From Ophiocordyceps camponoti-saundersi (nom. inval.) (lineage: Eukaryota > Ascomycota > Sordariomycetes > Hypocreales > Ophiocordycipitaceae), in NCBI GenBank assembly GCA_003339415.1, contig PDHQ01000081.1:1-64000 (forward strand): DNA of 64,000 nt. The letters run 5' to 3'. Below the pieces are notes generated by a model that did no database searches, had not been told where the DNA came from, and saw only the letters and a program-made list of their open reading frames with translations. Numbering within the stretch: position 1 is the first letter of the stretch; each line of letters opens with the position of its first letter. Positions 34,222-44,042 of the stretch are shown piece by piece. The translations under genes and the position numbers were made by a program.

Positions 34222-37038
34222 ATGCCTCACGAGGCCACTCCTCGCGAATATCGCGATAGACTTGCTGCTCAGGAGCGTAACAGGAGCACAAATGATGGAG
34301 CTATCATCGAGAACCCTCTTGGTATACCCAACACTTTCCTCCGAGAGGCCGCAGATGGATCGAGTGCTGACGAGAAAGAGTGAGAGAGTGAGGGCTATGC
34401 AGCACATATGACCGACGCCGAGCTGGTGGCCGACGTCAGAATCTTCGCTCAAAATCACCTGCCAATGGTACCCTACGATCGTATCCTTCGCGCCGCACGA
34501 GTTGCCAAGGATATTCAAAAGTACGACCAGGTGGCCCGGAGGACTCGGATCGAAGGAAGCCACTTACCGGTCCGTCTAACGGACAAGGAAAAGGATGCCC
34601 TATGGAGGGAAAAGGAGAAGACGTTTAGTGAAAAGGGCATGCGCATAGTCATTGCCACCGTGTCTCTGGCCGCGCTCTTACAAGGTGAAGCCATCGAGTG
34701 ATATATATGATACACGCAGGCACCAAGACTATTCATTGGCTGACGGAGCTTATAGGATTCGTCCAGTCCTCTTTCAACGGAGCGTCCGTGTACGCGGAAG
34801 CCTGGCATCTGAACGTGAAGCAGGATGTCGACGTCTGGCTTCTCGGAGCAGCCAATGCCTCGCCCTGGTTCTTCGCCGCTCTGGTCGGTTGTCCGCTTTC
34901 GCTGCCCATCAACTACTGGTTCGGGAGACGAGGAGCCATCGCCACGGCCGCCTTTCTGATACTGGCGAGCTCCGTTGGCGCGATATTCGCCGATACTTGG
35001 CAGCAAATATTCTGCATACGCATCGTCAACGGGCTAGGTGTGTGTTCCTGACCTCACGCCTTCGACCAGGGATTTGTCTCCTTACTATGTTCGTCCTTCT
35101 CTTCCCTTAGGCATGGGCATCAAGGCTGTGAGCACACCTATACTTGCTTCCGAGACGGCGGTTGGCTTCTGGCGTGGCTCAGCTATTCTGGCCTGGCAAC
35201 TTTGGTATGGTCTTGATGAGCCGGAGCGAGACACGAGCTGACATGGTAGAAAGGGTCGCCTTTGGGATCATGGCCGGTTTCGCCTTTAACATCATCTTCA
35301 GCAACGCCGGCGACAAGAGAATCATCCTGGCCCTCATACAGGGCGCCCCTCTCGTCCCCAGTCTCGCCCTACTCGTCCTCACCTTGGGATTCTGTCCCGA
35401 GTCCCCCCGTTACCACCTGATGAAGGGCCCCAACTATAGCGTTCAGAAAGCGTATGAGGCGTTGAAGCAGGTTCGGAATACCGAGGTATGTGCTCACTTC
35501 TTTCTACGCGGCTCCTACAACTGGAAACGTCTCATGGTTTGTCTCGGCAGTTGCAAGCCTTGCGAGACTTGTATATGGTCTACAAGGCGCTCGAGCAGGA
35601 GCGCGTTGGGGTTCTCAGCTGGGATCCTCACCTCATAACCTCACCGGGCTTCTGGTGGGTCATAAGAGATTTCATCGCGCAGTATTGGCAGCTATTCCGT
35701 CGGCGGAGGCTGTATAATGCCCTCATATCCGCATGCACGGTCAATCTGGCACAGCAGCTCTGTGGAGGTGATGCTCAACTCTCTCCTTCTACCGTGTGTC
35801 TCTTGGTGTTTATTAACGACTGATGATTTGATACAGTCAACGTGCCTGTCTTCTACTCAAGTTTGTTGACTCTCGAGTAAGCCGTCGATGTTGATGAGTA
35901 TTCTAACACACATCAGGCACCTTATTCACCGATGATGACAGTTTGTCACGAAACTCCAAGCTCAAGACTATGGCCTATACCCTAGGATTCGGTGAGAACG
36001 TCGTCACGGTCCCGGTAGATGACCTGTGCTTACGTCGATGATCCCGCTTCAAGGGGCCATCAATTTCATCTTCGCTCTGCCAGCAGTGAAGAGCATCGAT
36101 ACGCTGGGTCGACGGAAGTGGCTTCTGGGCACTCTCCCCTTGATGGCTCTGTCTATGCTGGGCGCCAGTCTCGCATCTAGATTCAATGGGGTAGAACTGC
36201 GTAGAGGGGTTACGGCCGGTTTCCTTTATTGTGCGTCGTTTGATAACCACTGTCCACTGACACTCCTGTGCGGATGCTGACACCATCTCCAAGTGTTTGC
36301 CATCTTCTACTCGCCTGGTCTGGGTCCCATTCCATTCACTCTGGCGTCCGAGAGCTTTCCACTCTCCCATCGAGAGGCAGTGAGTGAACTTCATATCAGA
36401 GCCGGCTCAGGGGCATGTCGAAACGCTGACTCTGGATAGGGAACGTCTTGTGCCATCTCCACCAACTTGTTCTTCGCGGGACTCCTGTCCATTTGCTACC
36501 CAGCGTGCGCCAGCCTGGAAAATCACTCACGGCCCGGGCTAACAATTGCTATAGGATGGACTCGGCTCTCAAACAAGGCGGCTCGCTCGGCCTATTCAGC
36601 GGGCTCAACATCGTGGCCCTGGTGCTCGTGTTTCTTCTGGTGGAGGAAACGAAGCAGTTGACGCTGGAGGAACTCGATCACGTCTTCGCCGTTTCTAAGT
36701 ACAGATTCATGCGCTTCCAGGTGACGGAATACCTGCCATGGCTGCTCAGACGGATCTTGGGTGGAAGTCAACGTGCGCCGCCTGAGCTGTACAGGGACAT
36801 GGTTTCCACGCAACTGGACTCGGAAGACAACATTATACCCTATTTCGAGAGACACTCGCTACAGAGTCAACGGCCTCGAATACGACCAGAGGAGAGACCA
36901 GCTATGAGAAGCGGAAGAGACTTGGTTGAGATGGAAAATCACGAGCCTTACAATTTTAATCCGCTTCAGTACGACTTTTCCGATCAGGAGTTTCAAGGGA
37001 GGGCTCGGCAAAGTTCTCCCGGCTGGCATTATCGTTGA
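34222..37038 (+). CDS. MFS sugar-porter-like transporter, 12 exons
   Basis: Proposed exons: 34222-34321, 34403-34684, 34756-35037, 35111-35204, 35254-35485, 35551-35767, 35837-35860, 35917-35991, 36054-36230, 36294-36379, 36440-36504 and 36555-37038. They sum to 705 residues with every splice in frame. A long cytoplasmic N-terminus ([20 protein letters not shown]) resembles the large fungal sugar/polyol porters. Sugar-porter signatures are present: GRRG after TM2-3, PESPRYHL after TM6, [11 protein letters not shown] between TM8 and TM9, and FVEET-like LLVEETKQ after TM12. I estimate 12 membrane segments and a long hydrophilic C-tail. Substrate is unknown. Exon 7 is only 24 nt. Any single boundary may be wrong, but the family call is firm. 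Confidence 0.85.
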
Positions 37039-37818
37039 GAATCTATCTCGATATACTTGGCTTTGGGGTTTGTTGCTAGAGGCTGTGGTTGAGGCTCAAC
37101 TCGTGTATATAACAATACATAATAGCATATAAACCCGGCGATTTATAAGACTTCAAGACGAAATGATTGCTGCAGGAGATTATCAGAAGACGGTGTCAGT
37201 TGAAGAGTGGCTTTCCATGTCTCGGGATAGTAACTAATACCCGTCTCTGTCCGCGTTGAGAGGCGCATTGCCCTCCCTTTTCATGAAGGCAGCCTTGGCA
37301 CTGTCACACTTAGACGCGTGGGCAATTGCACACTTACACAAGCACACCATACACAGACCCTCTCTTCCATCCCAACTCAGTCACTCCATTGGGAATTGCA
37401 GCGGGAACCGACGTCATTCTTTCCATGTGTTAGTATGCAATGATACGACAATGATAGCAGGTTCGAGTCGGACCCTATAATAAGCGGCTCAAGCCCCCCC
37501 GCACATCTCACATGCTCGGTGTCTCACCGGAGCCATGATAGACAGACACCTTCTTCTAGACACGCCCCTCCGGTCTGGGCGGCCCCGTTTCTTCCGAATC
37601 CGTCTCCGTCTTCCTCTAAACCCCCCCGCTCCTTCCCTTTCCCCCGCATAAGCTCCTCGCTCGCCCTCGTCTTGGAAAGGCGTCCGGATCCGAAGCATCA
37701 CTACTGCAACTACCATCCATCATCATCATTATCAGCATCGCCATCGGCTTAGCGATCGTCGTCGTCGTCATCGTCGTTGTCCACCTTCACCTTCAACTCC
37801 CCCGAGGGCCTTCCGACG
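37039..37818. other. Intergenic region upstream of the GH5 gene
   Basis: No gene is supported. The right half is strongly pyrimidine-rich with CCCCC runs and CATCATC/CGTCGTC triplets just before the GH5 start, likely promoter and leader. The left part is AT-rich downstream of the transporter. Confidence 0.5.
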
Positions 37819-40086
37819 ATGGCTTCCTTTCGCCTCTCCATCGACGGCTGCCGCTTCCGCGATGGCCACGGTCGCCAGGTGGTGCTCCGGGGCATCAACG
37901 TCGCCGGCGACTCGAAGCTCCCCAGCGAACCCAGTCAACCATCGTACGAACCGCGGGACTTCTTCGACGGCGACAAGGTCTCCTTTCACCAGCGGCCCTT
38001 CACGAAAGAGGACGCTCCGACTCATTTCGCTCGCATCAAACGATACGGCTTCAACACTATCCGTTACGTCTTCACCTGGGAGGCTATCGAGGCTGCTGGC
38101 CCCGGCAAATACGACGAGGCCTTTATCCAACACACAATCGATGTCCTGCGCGTCGCCAAATCCTACGGCTTCTTCGTCTTCATGGACCCGCATCAGGACG
38201 TCTGGTCGCGCTTCACTGGCGGCTCCGGCGCTCCCCTGTGGACCATCTACGCCTGTGGTCTCAATCCTCATGCCTTTGCCGCTACCGAGGCCGCGCTCGT
38301 GCAAAATACTTGGCCCGATCCCGATAAATTCCCCAAGATGATATGGGCTACCAATTACAACCGCCTCGCCGCCGCCACCATCTTCACCTTATTCTTCGCC
38401 GGCAGCCACTTCGCTCCCAAATGCATCATCGACGGTGTCAACATACAACAGTACCTGCAGACGCACTTCGTCGATGCCTGCGCCCATCTTGCCAAACGAA
38501 TCCAAGAGGCCGGTCATCTAGAGGACCTCGTCGTTGTCGGCTGGGAGAGCCTCAACGAGCCCAATAGGGGCATGGTCGGCCATCCCGACCTGACCGTCAT
38601 ACCCAAGGACCTTCATCTAAAGAAGGGTACCTGTCCGAGTTTATGGCAGGCCATATTGACCGGCATGGGCAGAGCCTGCGAGGTTGAGACCTGGGACATG
38701 GGCGGCATGGGCCCCTATAAGACGGGAACCTCTCTGGTCGACCCCCGTGGCCAGGTCGCCTGGCTGCCTGCCGACTACGACGACTCCCGCTACGGCTGGA
38801 ACCGTCATCCTGATTGGCGCCTTGGAGAGTGCCTCTGGGCCCAGCATGGCGTGTGGGATCCCGACACCGACACTCTCCTCAAGAAGGATTACTTCGCCAA
38901 GAACCCCGACACCGGCGTCATGATCGATTACCCCGAGTTTACAAACACTTACTTCATGGACTTTTTCAGGCGTTACCGCCAAGCGTGCCGCGCCCAACAT
39001 CCCGACTGCATTATGCTACTGCAGTATCCCACACTGGAGCTGCCGCCTCTCATCAAGGGCACCGAGGACGACGATGCTCGAATGGCTTTTACGCCACATT
39101 TCTACGACGGCATCACCCTGATGACGAAGCACTGGAACAGCACATGGAACGTCGACGTTGTCGGCATTCTCCGCGGCAAGTATCTTCACCCAGCCTTTGC
39201 CATCAAGATAGGCGAGACGGCAATTCGCAACTGTCTCAGAGAACAGCTGGCAACGCTACGACAGGAGGGCATCGACCGGACAGGGAACCGACCCTGCATC
39301 CTCTCCGAGTTTGGCATTCCATACGACATGGACGAGAAGAAAGCGTACAAGACGGGAGACTACACTCGTCAATCTGCAGCGCTTGATGCCAACTACTATG
39401 GTGTCGAAGGCTCCCAGATCGAAGGCCACTGTCTATGGCTTTACTGCGTCAGCAACAACCACGAACGAGGCGACAACTGGAACGGCGAAGACTTGTCAAT
39501 TTGCTCTGTCGATGATAAGCTGCCTCCACAATCACCCATGGCTTCTTCAGGTACCAACGGGGAAGGGGGAGGCGACAGCGAGACCGTGACGCCGGACAAC
39601 CTTCACCGTGCCCTGACCAACCCCTCCATTAGCACCGGCCCCTCCTCGATAAAAGACCCGGAACTGACCAACGCGCCAGGCTATCGGGCGGCCGAGGCCT
39701 TTATCCGGCCGACGCCGACGGTGGTGGCGGGAGACGTCATCTCATCCGGCTTTGACCTGCGCCGATGCGTCTTTGAACTCCGGGTGCGAGCAGCGAAGCC
39801 GCCGGCGGACGAAGCGCCGACCGTGGTCTTCTTACCCGAGTTTCACTTCCCGACGGAACGGTGCGAGGTGACGGTCTCGTCAGGAAAATGGGAGATAAGT
39901 TCAACAGAGGACGAGGGGACCAGAATGCAAAGGCTCCGATGGTGGCACACGGAAGGCGATCAGCACCTGACGGTTCGGGGCTTGGTTCGCAAGCTCAACA
40001 CGCCACAGGGCTCGATGGAAGAGACGGGCTACCTGGAGCAGTGTCAGCAGATGTACATGAACATGGGGAACTGTTCAGTCATGTGA
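37819..40086 (+). CDS. EGH1: GH5 subfamily 12 steryl-glucosidase-like enzyme
   Basis: Intronless gene of 755 residues resembling the fungal ergosteryl-beta-glucosidases and glucocerebrosidases (yeast Egh1, Cryptococcus EGCrP proteins). The GH5 barrel begins with VVLRGINVAGDSKLP. The acid/base Glu is in WESLNEP (about E247), and the nucleophile Glu is in ILSEFGIPYD (about E497). Other subfamily marks are GFFVFMDPHQDVWSRF, GGSGAPLWT and HCLWLYCVSNNHERGDNWNGEDLS. A C-terminal beta domain follows a Ser/Gly/Thr linker. There is no signal peptide, which fits an intracellular enzyme that degrades ergosteryl glucoside. The ATG at 37819 is preferred because the frame upstream has no ATG. A C-terminal Cys (MGNCSVM) might be lipidated, which is speculative. 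Confidence 0.9.
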   Translation: MASFRLSIDGCRFRDGHGRQVVLRGINVAGDSKLPSEPSQPSYEPRDFFDGDKVSFHQRPFTKEDAPTHFARIKRYGFNTIRYVFTWEAIEAAGPGKYDEAFIQHTIDVLRVAKSYGFFVFMDPHQDVWSRFTGGSGAPLWTIYACGLNPHAFAATEAALVQNTWPDPDKFPKMIWATNYNRLAAATIFTLFFAGSHFAPKCIIDGVNIQQYLQTHFVDACAHLAKRIQEAGHLEDLVVVGWESLNEPNRGMVGHPDLTVIPKDLHLKKGTCPSLWQAILTGMGRACEVETWDMGGMGPYKTGTSLVDPRGQVAWLPADYDDSRYGWNRHPDWRLGECLWAQHGVWDPDTDTLLKKDYFAKNPDTGVMIDYPEFTNTYFMDFFRRYRQACRAQHPDCIMLLQYPTLELPPLIKGTEDDDARMAFTPHFYDGITLMTKHWNSTWNVDVVGILRGKYLHPAFAIKIGETAIRNCLREQLATLRQEGIDRTGNRPCILSEFGIPYDMDEKKAYKTGDYTRQSAALDANYYGVEGSQIEGHCLWLYCVSNNHERGDNWNGEDLSICSVDDKLPPQSPMASSGTNGEGGGDSETVTPDNLHRALTNPSISTGPSSIKDPELTNAPGYRAAEAFIRPTPTVVAGDVISSGFDLRRCVFELRVRAAKPPADEAPTVVFLPEFHFPTERCEVTVSSGKWEISSTEDEGTRMQRLRWWHTEGDQHLTVRGLVRKLNTPQGSMEETGYLEQCQQMYMNMGNCSVM

Positions 40087-40196
40087 AGAGGGTTTGGTTC
40101 AACAGCATTGCTTACGGTTGAGCGGATTGATGTCTTGATATTATGGTATTAAACAGCGGCATGATAGGATTAGTCGAGCACAGCGAAGGAAAGATG

Positions 40197-41771
40197 TCAG
40201 TGTCCCCATTCTTCCCAATATCCCGTTCTTCCGAAGGTGAGGTCTCGGAGCCGGCGACATCCTGGTTTCCAATAGTCCTCCTTGTTGCCCAACGGCCACA
40301 TGACGGAGAACATGATCTCGCCCACGGGACAACGACGGACTTTTCTCCATTCGCTCCATGACAGTCGTCGAACTAGATGCTTTACGTCTCGGCGGCCAGC
40401 AGCAACAGCGGTGCGGAGTTGCTGATCCAGGTGGTCAGCGTTGGTGATGTAGTTGCTGTTGTTGTCTTTCGAGCGGGAGGCTTCGACGAGACTGGCGTGG
40501 ATGGAGAGCAAGGTGGTGCAGGCGTCGTGCATGACAGACTCGATGGCTGCGTGGATGAGTTCATCTGACTCTGTCCATTGGTGTTGTGATAGAGTTGAGG
40601 GAAGCAGTAAGTGTTGGGTGCAGAGCTTGACCGTTTCTTTATTGGGAGTCGAGATGGATGGCGGATGAGGCGGTGCGTCGATGTAGATGAGAACAGCCGA
40701 CTCGAGTTCGTTGATGAAGTCCATGTCGGATATCTCGTCGTCATCAGATGCCATGTTCGCCAACCTATTAGCCAAGCGTCTGACGATCATATCCGTAACA
40801 GCCTGCCAATCTACGTTGAAGCGTCGAGGCTGGAACGCAATCCGCTCCAAGCTCGTCTTGATATCCCTCAGCTGATGTAGAGGCGCAGCAGCAAGACGAA
40901 CCAAGTCAGGACGCGAAGGGTCCGTGTTGGAGATGTTAACAGGGAAGAAGAAAGCCGATAGCATAGACGAGAAGTCAATCTTAAGACGATCGATTCCAAG
41001 GCCGTCGTATCGTTCGGTAACGGCTCTAATCCAGAACGGAGTCCGGAGGGCGTCGTTGCCGACTTTGTCTGCTGCGAGGTGCACTCGTACGGCGGAGAGG
41101 AAGCGTATGCCGATGGTGAAGTCGCAGTATAGGACTTCGTACCCGGCTTCCATCCGTACCAGTCCGGCGTATCCCCATGATCGAATCAGGGGACAGATGT
41201 CAGCTGCTCGGCCTTGCTCGTCCATGTAGCCGTCGTTGCCCGTCTTGTTATCGCGGAGGATGAGATCTTGAGAGTCGAGGGTGCCGATGGAGGTCTTTGC
41301 GGCGCTCATTCCATCGGCGTATAGGAGAGGCATGTCCTTTGTCGTCTGATACGTGTGAATATACCCTCTACGACGACGATCCTGTCGCAGCAAGGGTTTC
41401 TGACTACCATCATGATCACCACCACCACCACCATCAGAATCGGGGCCGGATTTCGGCTTTCTCACCCGCGGCGTGGCAAATTGCTGAGCGTGTTCAATCT
41501 CAAAGGCCAACCAGTCTATACCCTTAGGCGGAGAGTCATCCAGCGACCCATGATAGAGAAGCGTCCCAGCCGGAACGACAGCGGAGAAGAAGCTGAAGCC
41601 GTTGTGATCCAAGTCTGAGCCCCATTGTCGGCCTGCGTTGTTGATGGCGTTGAAGATTCGGTGGCTGTTTGCTCGGGCGCTGCTGATGCTGGGCTCGATG
41701 GCTTCTGCTGTGGTGTAAGTGATGGCTAAGATGGTGAGAAGCTGGCGTGGAGAGGGTAGTTGGAAAGCCAT
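40197..41771 (-). CDS. Secreted conserved fungal protein, function unknown
   Basis: Single exon on the minus strand, 524 residues from the ATG at 41771. An in-frame extension to 41852 exists, but starting at 41771 places a signal peptide (MAFQLPSPRQLLTILAITYT, with likely cleavage near AEA) at the N-terminus. The body has RIFNAINNAGRQWGSDLDHNG, VPAGTLLYHG, WLAFEIEHAQQFA, YIHTYQTTKDMPLLYADGMSA, RMEAGYEVLYCDF and SSMLSAFFFPVN. I recall these motifs from a widespread family of uncharacterised secreted fungal proteins. The HG and LAFE segments could suggest an ADP-ribosyltransferase-like fold, which is speculation. It is convergent with the GH5 gene, with 110 bp between the stops. Confidence 0.8.
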   Translation of the reverse strand: MAFQLPSPRQLLTILAITYTTAEAIEPSISSARANSHRIFNAINNAGRQWGSDLDHNGFSFFSAVVPAGTLLYHGSLDDSPPKGIDWLAFEIEHAQQFATPRVRKPKSGPDSDGGGGGDHDGSQKPLLRQDRRRRGYIHTYQTTKDMPLLYADGMSAAKTSIGTLDSQDLILRDNKTGNDGYMDEQGRAADICPLIRSWGYAGLVRMEAGYEVLYCDFTIGIRFLSAVRVHLAADKVGNDALRTPFWIRAVTERYDGLGIDRLKIDFSSMLSAFFFPVNISNTDPSRPDLVRLAAAPLHQLRDIKTSLERIAFQPRRFNVDWQAVTDMIVRRLANRLANMASDDDEISDMDFINELESAVLIYIDAPPHPPSISTPNKETVKLCTQHLLLPSTLSQHQWTESDELIHAAIESVMHDACTTLLSIHASLVEASRSKDNNSNYITNADHLDQQLRTAVAAGRRDVKHLVRRLSWSEWRKVRRCPVGEIMFSVMWPLGNKEDYWKPGCRRLRDLTFGRTGYWEEWGH

Positions 41772-41954
41772 GATGGTTGAGTGAGGAATGCTGTGTGAGG
41801 AGAATGATGGCTGATTATCAAGGGGGTTCCAATCGGAAACGTGACGCCTCATTCCGCTGGTTTCGTGTAACGTCCTGTTCTTGACCCTGACCGTCGGTGG
41901 CTGTTTCAGGCATCTCCAAGTGGATGATAGGCCTATATTTACATGCCTACCGAC

Positions 41955-43172
41955 CTAGGCAAACTCCTTGGCTAGACTGATAACACTCGCGATAGAGCCA
42001 ATAACCCCTAGAACATCACGCATCCGTATCGCCTCTTTCTTAGCAGTCCGGTTGCTGTGACAAGATCGGCTCCGATGACGATGACGATGACGCCCGTTGA
42101 CCCGCCCACGTCTGTCCCGTCTCCTCTGCGCATCTCTATCCGCCTCCTCTAGCCCTAACCTGAAAGGAGCCTCTCTCTTTTCAGCTTCCAAGGTTAAAGA
42201 CCGAGCGCGAGTCGTATCCGGACTGGTGAGCGGTAATCGTCCCTGACGAACTTGTGCGCTCCTCTCTGCCAACTCTTTCATCTGGCTTGGAGAGAGAGTG
42301 CCGAGGACGGAGATGGAGTCGCGTCGGGCTTCGTATCGTAGACCGGCTTGTTCTAGGACCTGGGCGCTTATGAGTCTTCGGTCGAGGCGCGTCCATGTCG
42401 CGTCGGGGCTGATTTCGTGGCCTGAGCTGTCGGGCTGAAGACGAGCTGGTGGAACGAGTATGTGTAAGTAGAGTGGCTTTGAAGACGTCTTGCAGAGGGA
42501 GAAGGGGCCTTCTTCTTTACCCGTCGTGGAGCGAGAGTCCTGGCTTTGATCGCTGAGTAGGATATCGGCCGTGGAGACGTAATGCCACTGTCTGGGCTCG
42601 TCATCGAGCGAACAGCTGGCGCGCTGCTGTATTGTGTACGCGAGCATGAGCATCTTCGTCGTAGCTGGAGGAGAACGACGTACACTGATCTTCTCTGACG
42701 AGTCTTCCCCATGAAGCTCTGTGAAGAAACACTGCCAGAGCTCTGGCTCGATAGACGATGGTGACGGAATCATCACCGCTCTTGAGTAAAAGTCGTTTTG
42801 TGCCGCGGCGAGAAAAACATCGATATCGACTCTTTGTCTCACAAGCCTCGTGTAAACAAAAGATACCATGCTCTTCTCCGTCGTCGTCTTGACAGATGGA
42901 TGCTTCTCGAGTAGGTCTGCCAACTGGCTCAGGGTCATATCGCAGTGCATGATCAGAGACGTCAGGAAAAGACGGGCAGCAGGGCCGTGGGGAAGAGCGG
43001 ATGGACCAGCGGCTGCTATACGGAGCCGTCTGATGGCATCGTGTAGCCCCGCAAGGGCGCCGGCCACATGGGTGAAAGCTGCGCCGGCCGACTGCGTTCG
43101 ATCACGAAGAGAAGCAGCCGAGGCTTGAACGGACTTGATGCTGTCCGTTACGTCTCTGTAGGTGGAAGGCAT
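41955..43172 (-). CDS. Hypothetical protein, helical N-terminal half
   Basis: I do not recognise the family. A single-exon model from the ATG at 43172 gives 405 residues. The alternative is a spliced start: ATG at 43240, exon to 43206, a 50-nt GTAAGA...CAG intron, then 43155, giving 411 residues. The N-terminal third looks helical (SIKSVQASAASLRDR, ALAGLHDAIRRLRIA, FLTSLIMHCDMTLSQLADLLEK), a style seen at the N-terminus of fungal NACHT/STAND proteins. The middle has a domain around LWQCFFTELHGED, and there is a basic His/Arg-rich stretch near the end. The extreme C-terminus is hydrophobic (VLGVIGSIASVISLA), a possible tail anchor. It is the last gene before the retrotransposon, 0.7 kb away. 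Confidence 0.6.
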   Translation of the reverse strand: MPSTYRDVTDSIKSVQASAASLRDRTQSAGAAFTHVAGALAGLHDAIRRLRIAAAGPSALPHGPAARLFLTSLIMHCDMTLSQLADLLEKHPSVKTTTEKSMVSFVYTRLVRQRVDIDVFLAAAQNDFYSRAVMIPSPSSIEPELWQCFFTELHGEDSSEKISVRRSPPATTKMLMLAYTIQQRASCSLDDEPRQWHYVSTADILLSDQSQDSRSTTGKEEGPFSLCKTSSKPLYLHILVPPARLQPDSSGHEISPDATWTRLDRRLISAQVLEQAGLRYEARRDSISVLGTLSPSQMKELAERSAQVRQGRLPLTSPDTTRARSLTLEAEKREAPFRLGLEEADRDAQRRRDRRGRVNGRHRHRHRSRSCHSNRTAKKEAIRMRDVLGVIGSIASVISLAKEFA

Positions 43173-43240
43173 GCCGTTCGGCACGGCGAAGTGTAGGAGT
43201 CTTACGAGGACGAAGAGGACGACGGGGCACTTCGCTTCAT

Positions 43241-43905
43241 GGTAGGGATTTGGACATGGGAGCTCTGTCAGCGCAGTGATATCGACATCCTAGGTATAAG
43301 ATAAGACGGATGAATGTATCCGTAAATGCATATGTATGTATGTCTACGTTATTAGAGACTGCATCAGACAGATCATAGATGTACACAAAGGAAGACGAGT
43401 TTTAATACGTATGCCTCATGATATGCAAGCGGGAGGGGGATGGCAGCTGTTATCCGGTCAGCATCGGTCTGTCTCAAATAGTCGTCACCCGAATTGAGGG
43501 GAAGGCAGCATCGCAGCGTGGGAGCTTTGGACCCTTTGCCGCTTTAAGGAGCTCGATAGTGAAGTAGCAGATGCGGGTTGGAGGGGGAAAAAATGGCGCA
43601 CTGCTTCCAGACCTTGCGAGGGATTTGGTCCTGCAGCAGCAACTATCGAGCTGGACTATGTATGTAGTTGGCAAAGGAAAGCCGAAGGATTAGTTCCTTT
43701 TCAGCTGTGCATATACAACGTTTCGATGGATGGGTTGAAGCGAGCGAGGAGATGGGAATCGTGCTATAAGCGAGGTAATGGCGAATATACGTAAGCTGTT
43801 GGTGTGTGGCATTAGGCATAATGCTTAGAATGAGGGGATGATGTGATGATTTTCCCTGTCTATGGTCTGCTACACGTGCTCATGCACGTGGTGATGGGCT
43901 TGGGC
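43241..43905. other. Flank between hypothetical gene and retrotransposon
   Basis: No supported gene. Base composition is ordinary, not RIP-like, up to the left LTR. CACGTG cores occur at about 43874 and 43886, close to the insertion site, and the LTR itself contains CACGTG twice. Confidence 0.5.
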
Positions 43906-43910
43906 CTCAC
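43906..43910. repeat. Target-site duplication CTCAC, left copy
   Basis: CTCAC directly precedes the left LTR and is repeated exactly at 52622-52626 after the right LTR. Five-base duplications are typical of Gypsy integrases. It marks the exact insertion boundaries. Confidence 0.9.
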
Positions 43911-44042
43911 TGTGGCCGTAGGCCACGTGCGTGTGCACGTGACACGCCTATCCACATATATATTAGCTTAGCTCGAGCTATGCAGGGCTCTCTCTATATA
44001 ATATAAGATCATTATATCCTATACTTATCGTGCCACTATATA
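43911..44042 (+). repeat. 5' LTR
   Basis: 132 bp, starting TGTGGCCGTAGGCCACGTGC and ending ...ACTATATA. It aligns without gaps to 52490-52621. Differences are transitions of RIP type (for example the terminal CA is TA here). It contains CACGTGAC at 43936-43943 and a TATATATAT promoter-like word. Confidence 0.93.

Noticed and set aside
43474..43674. 66-codon minus-strand frame
   Set aside because: No motif or context; not distinguishable from chance.
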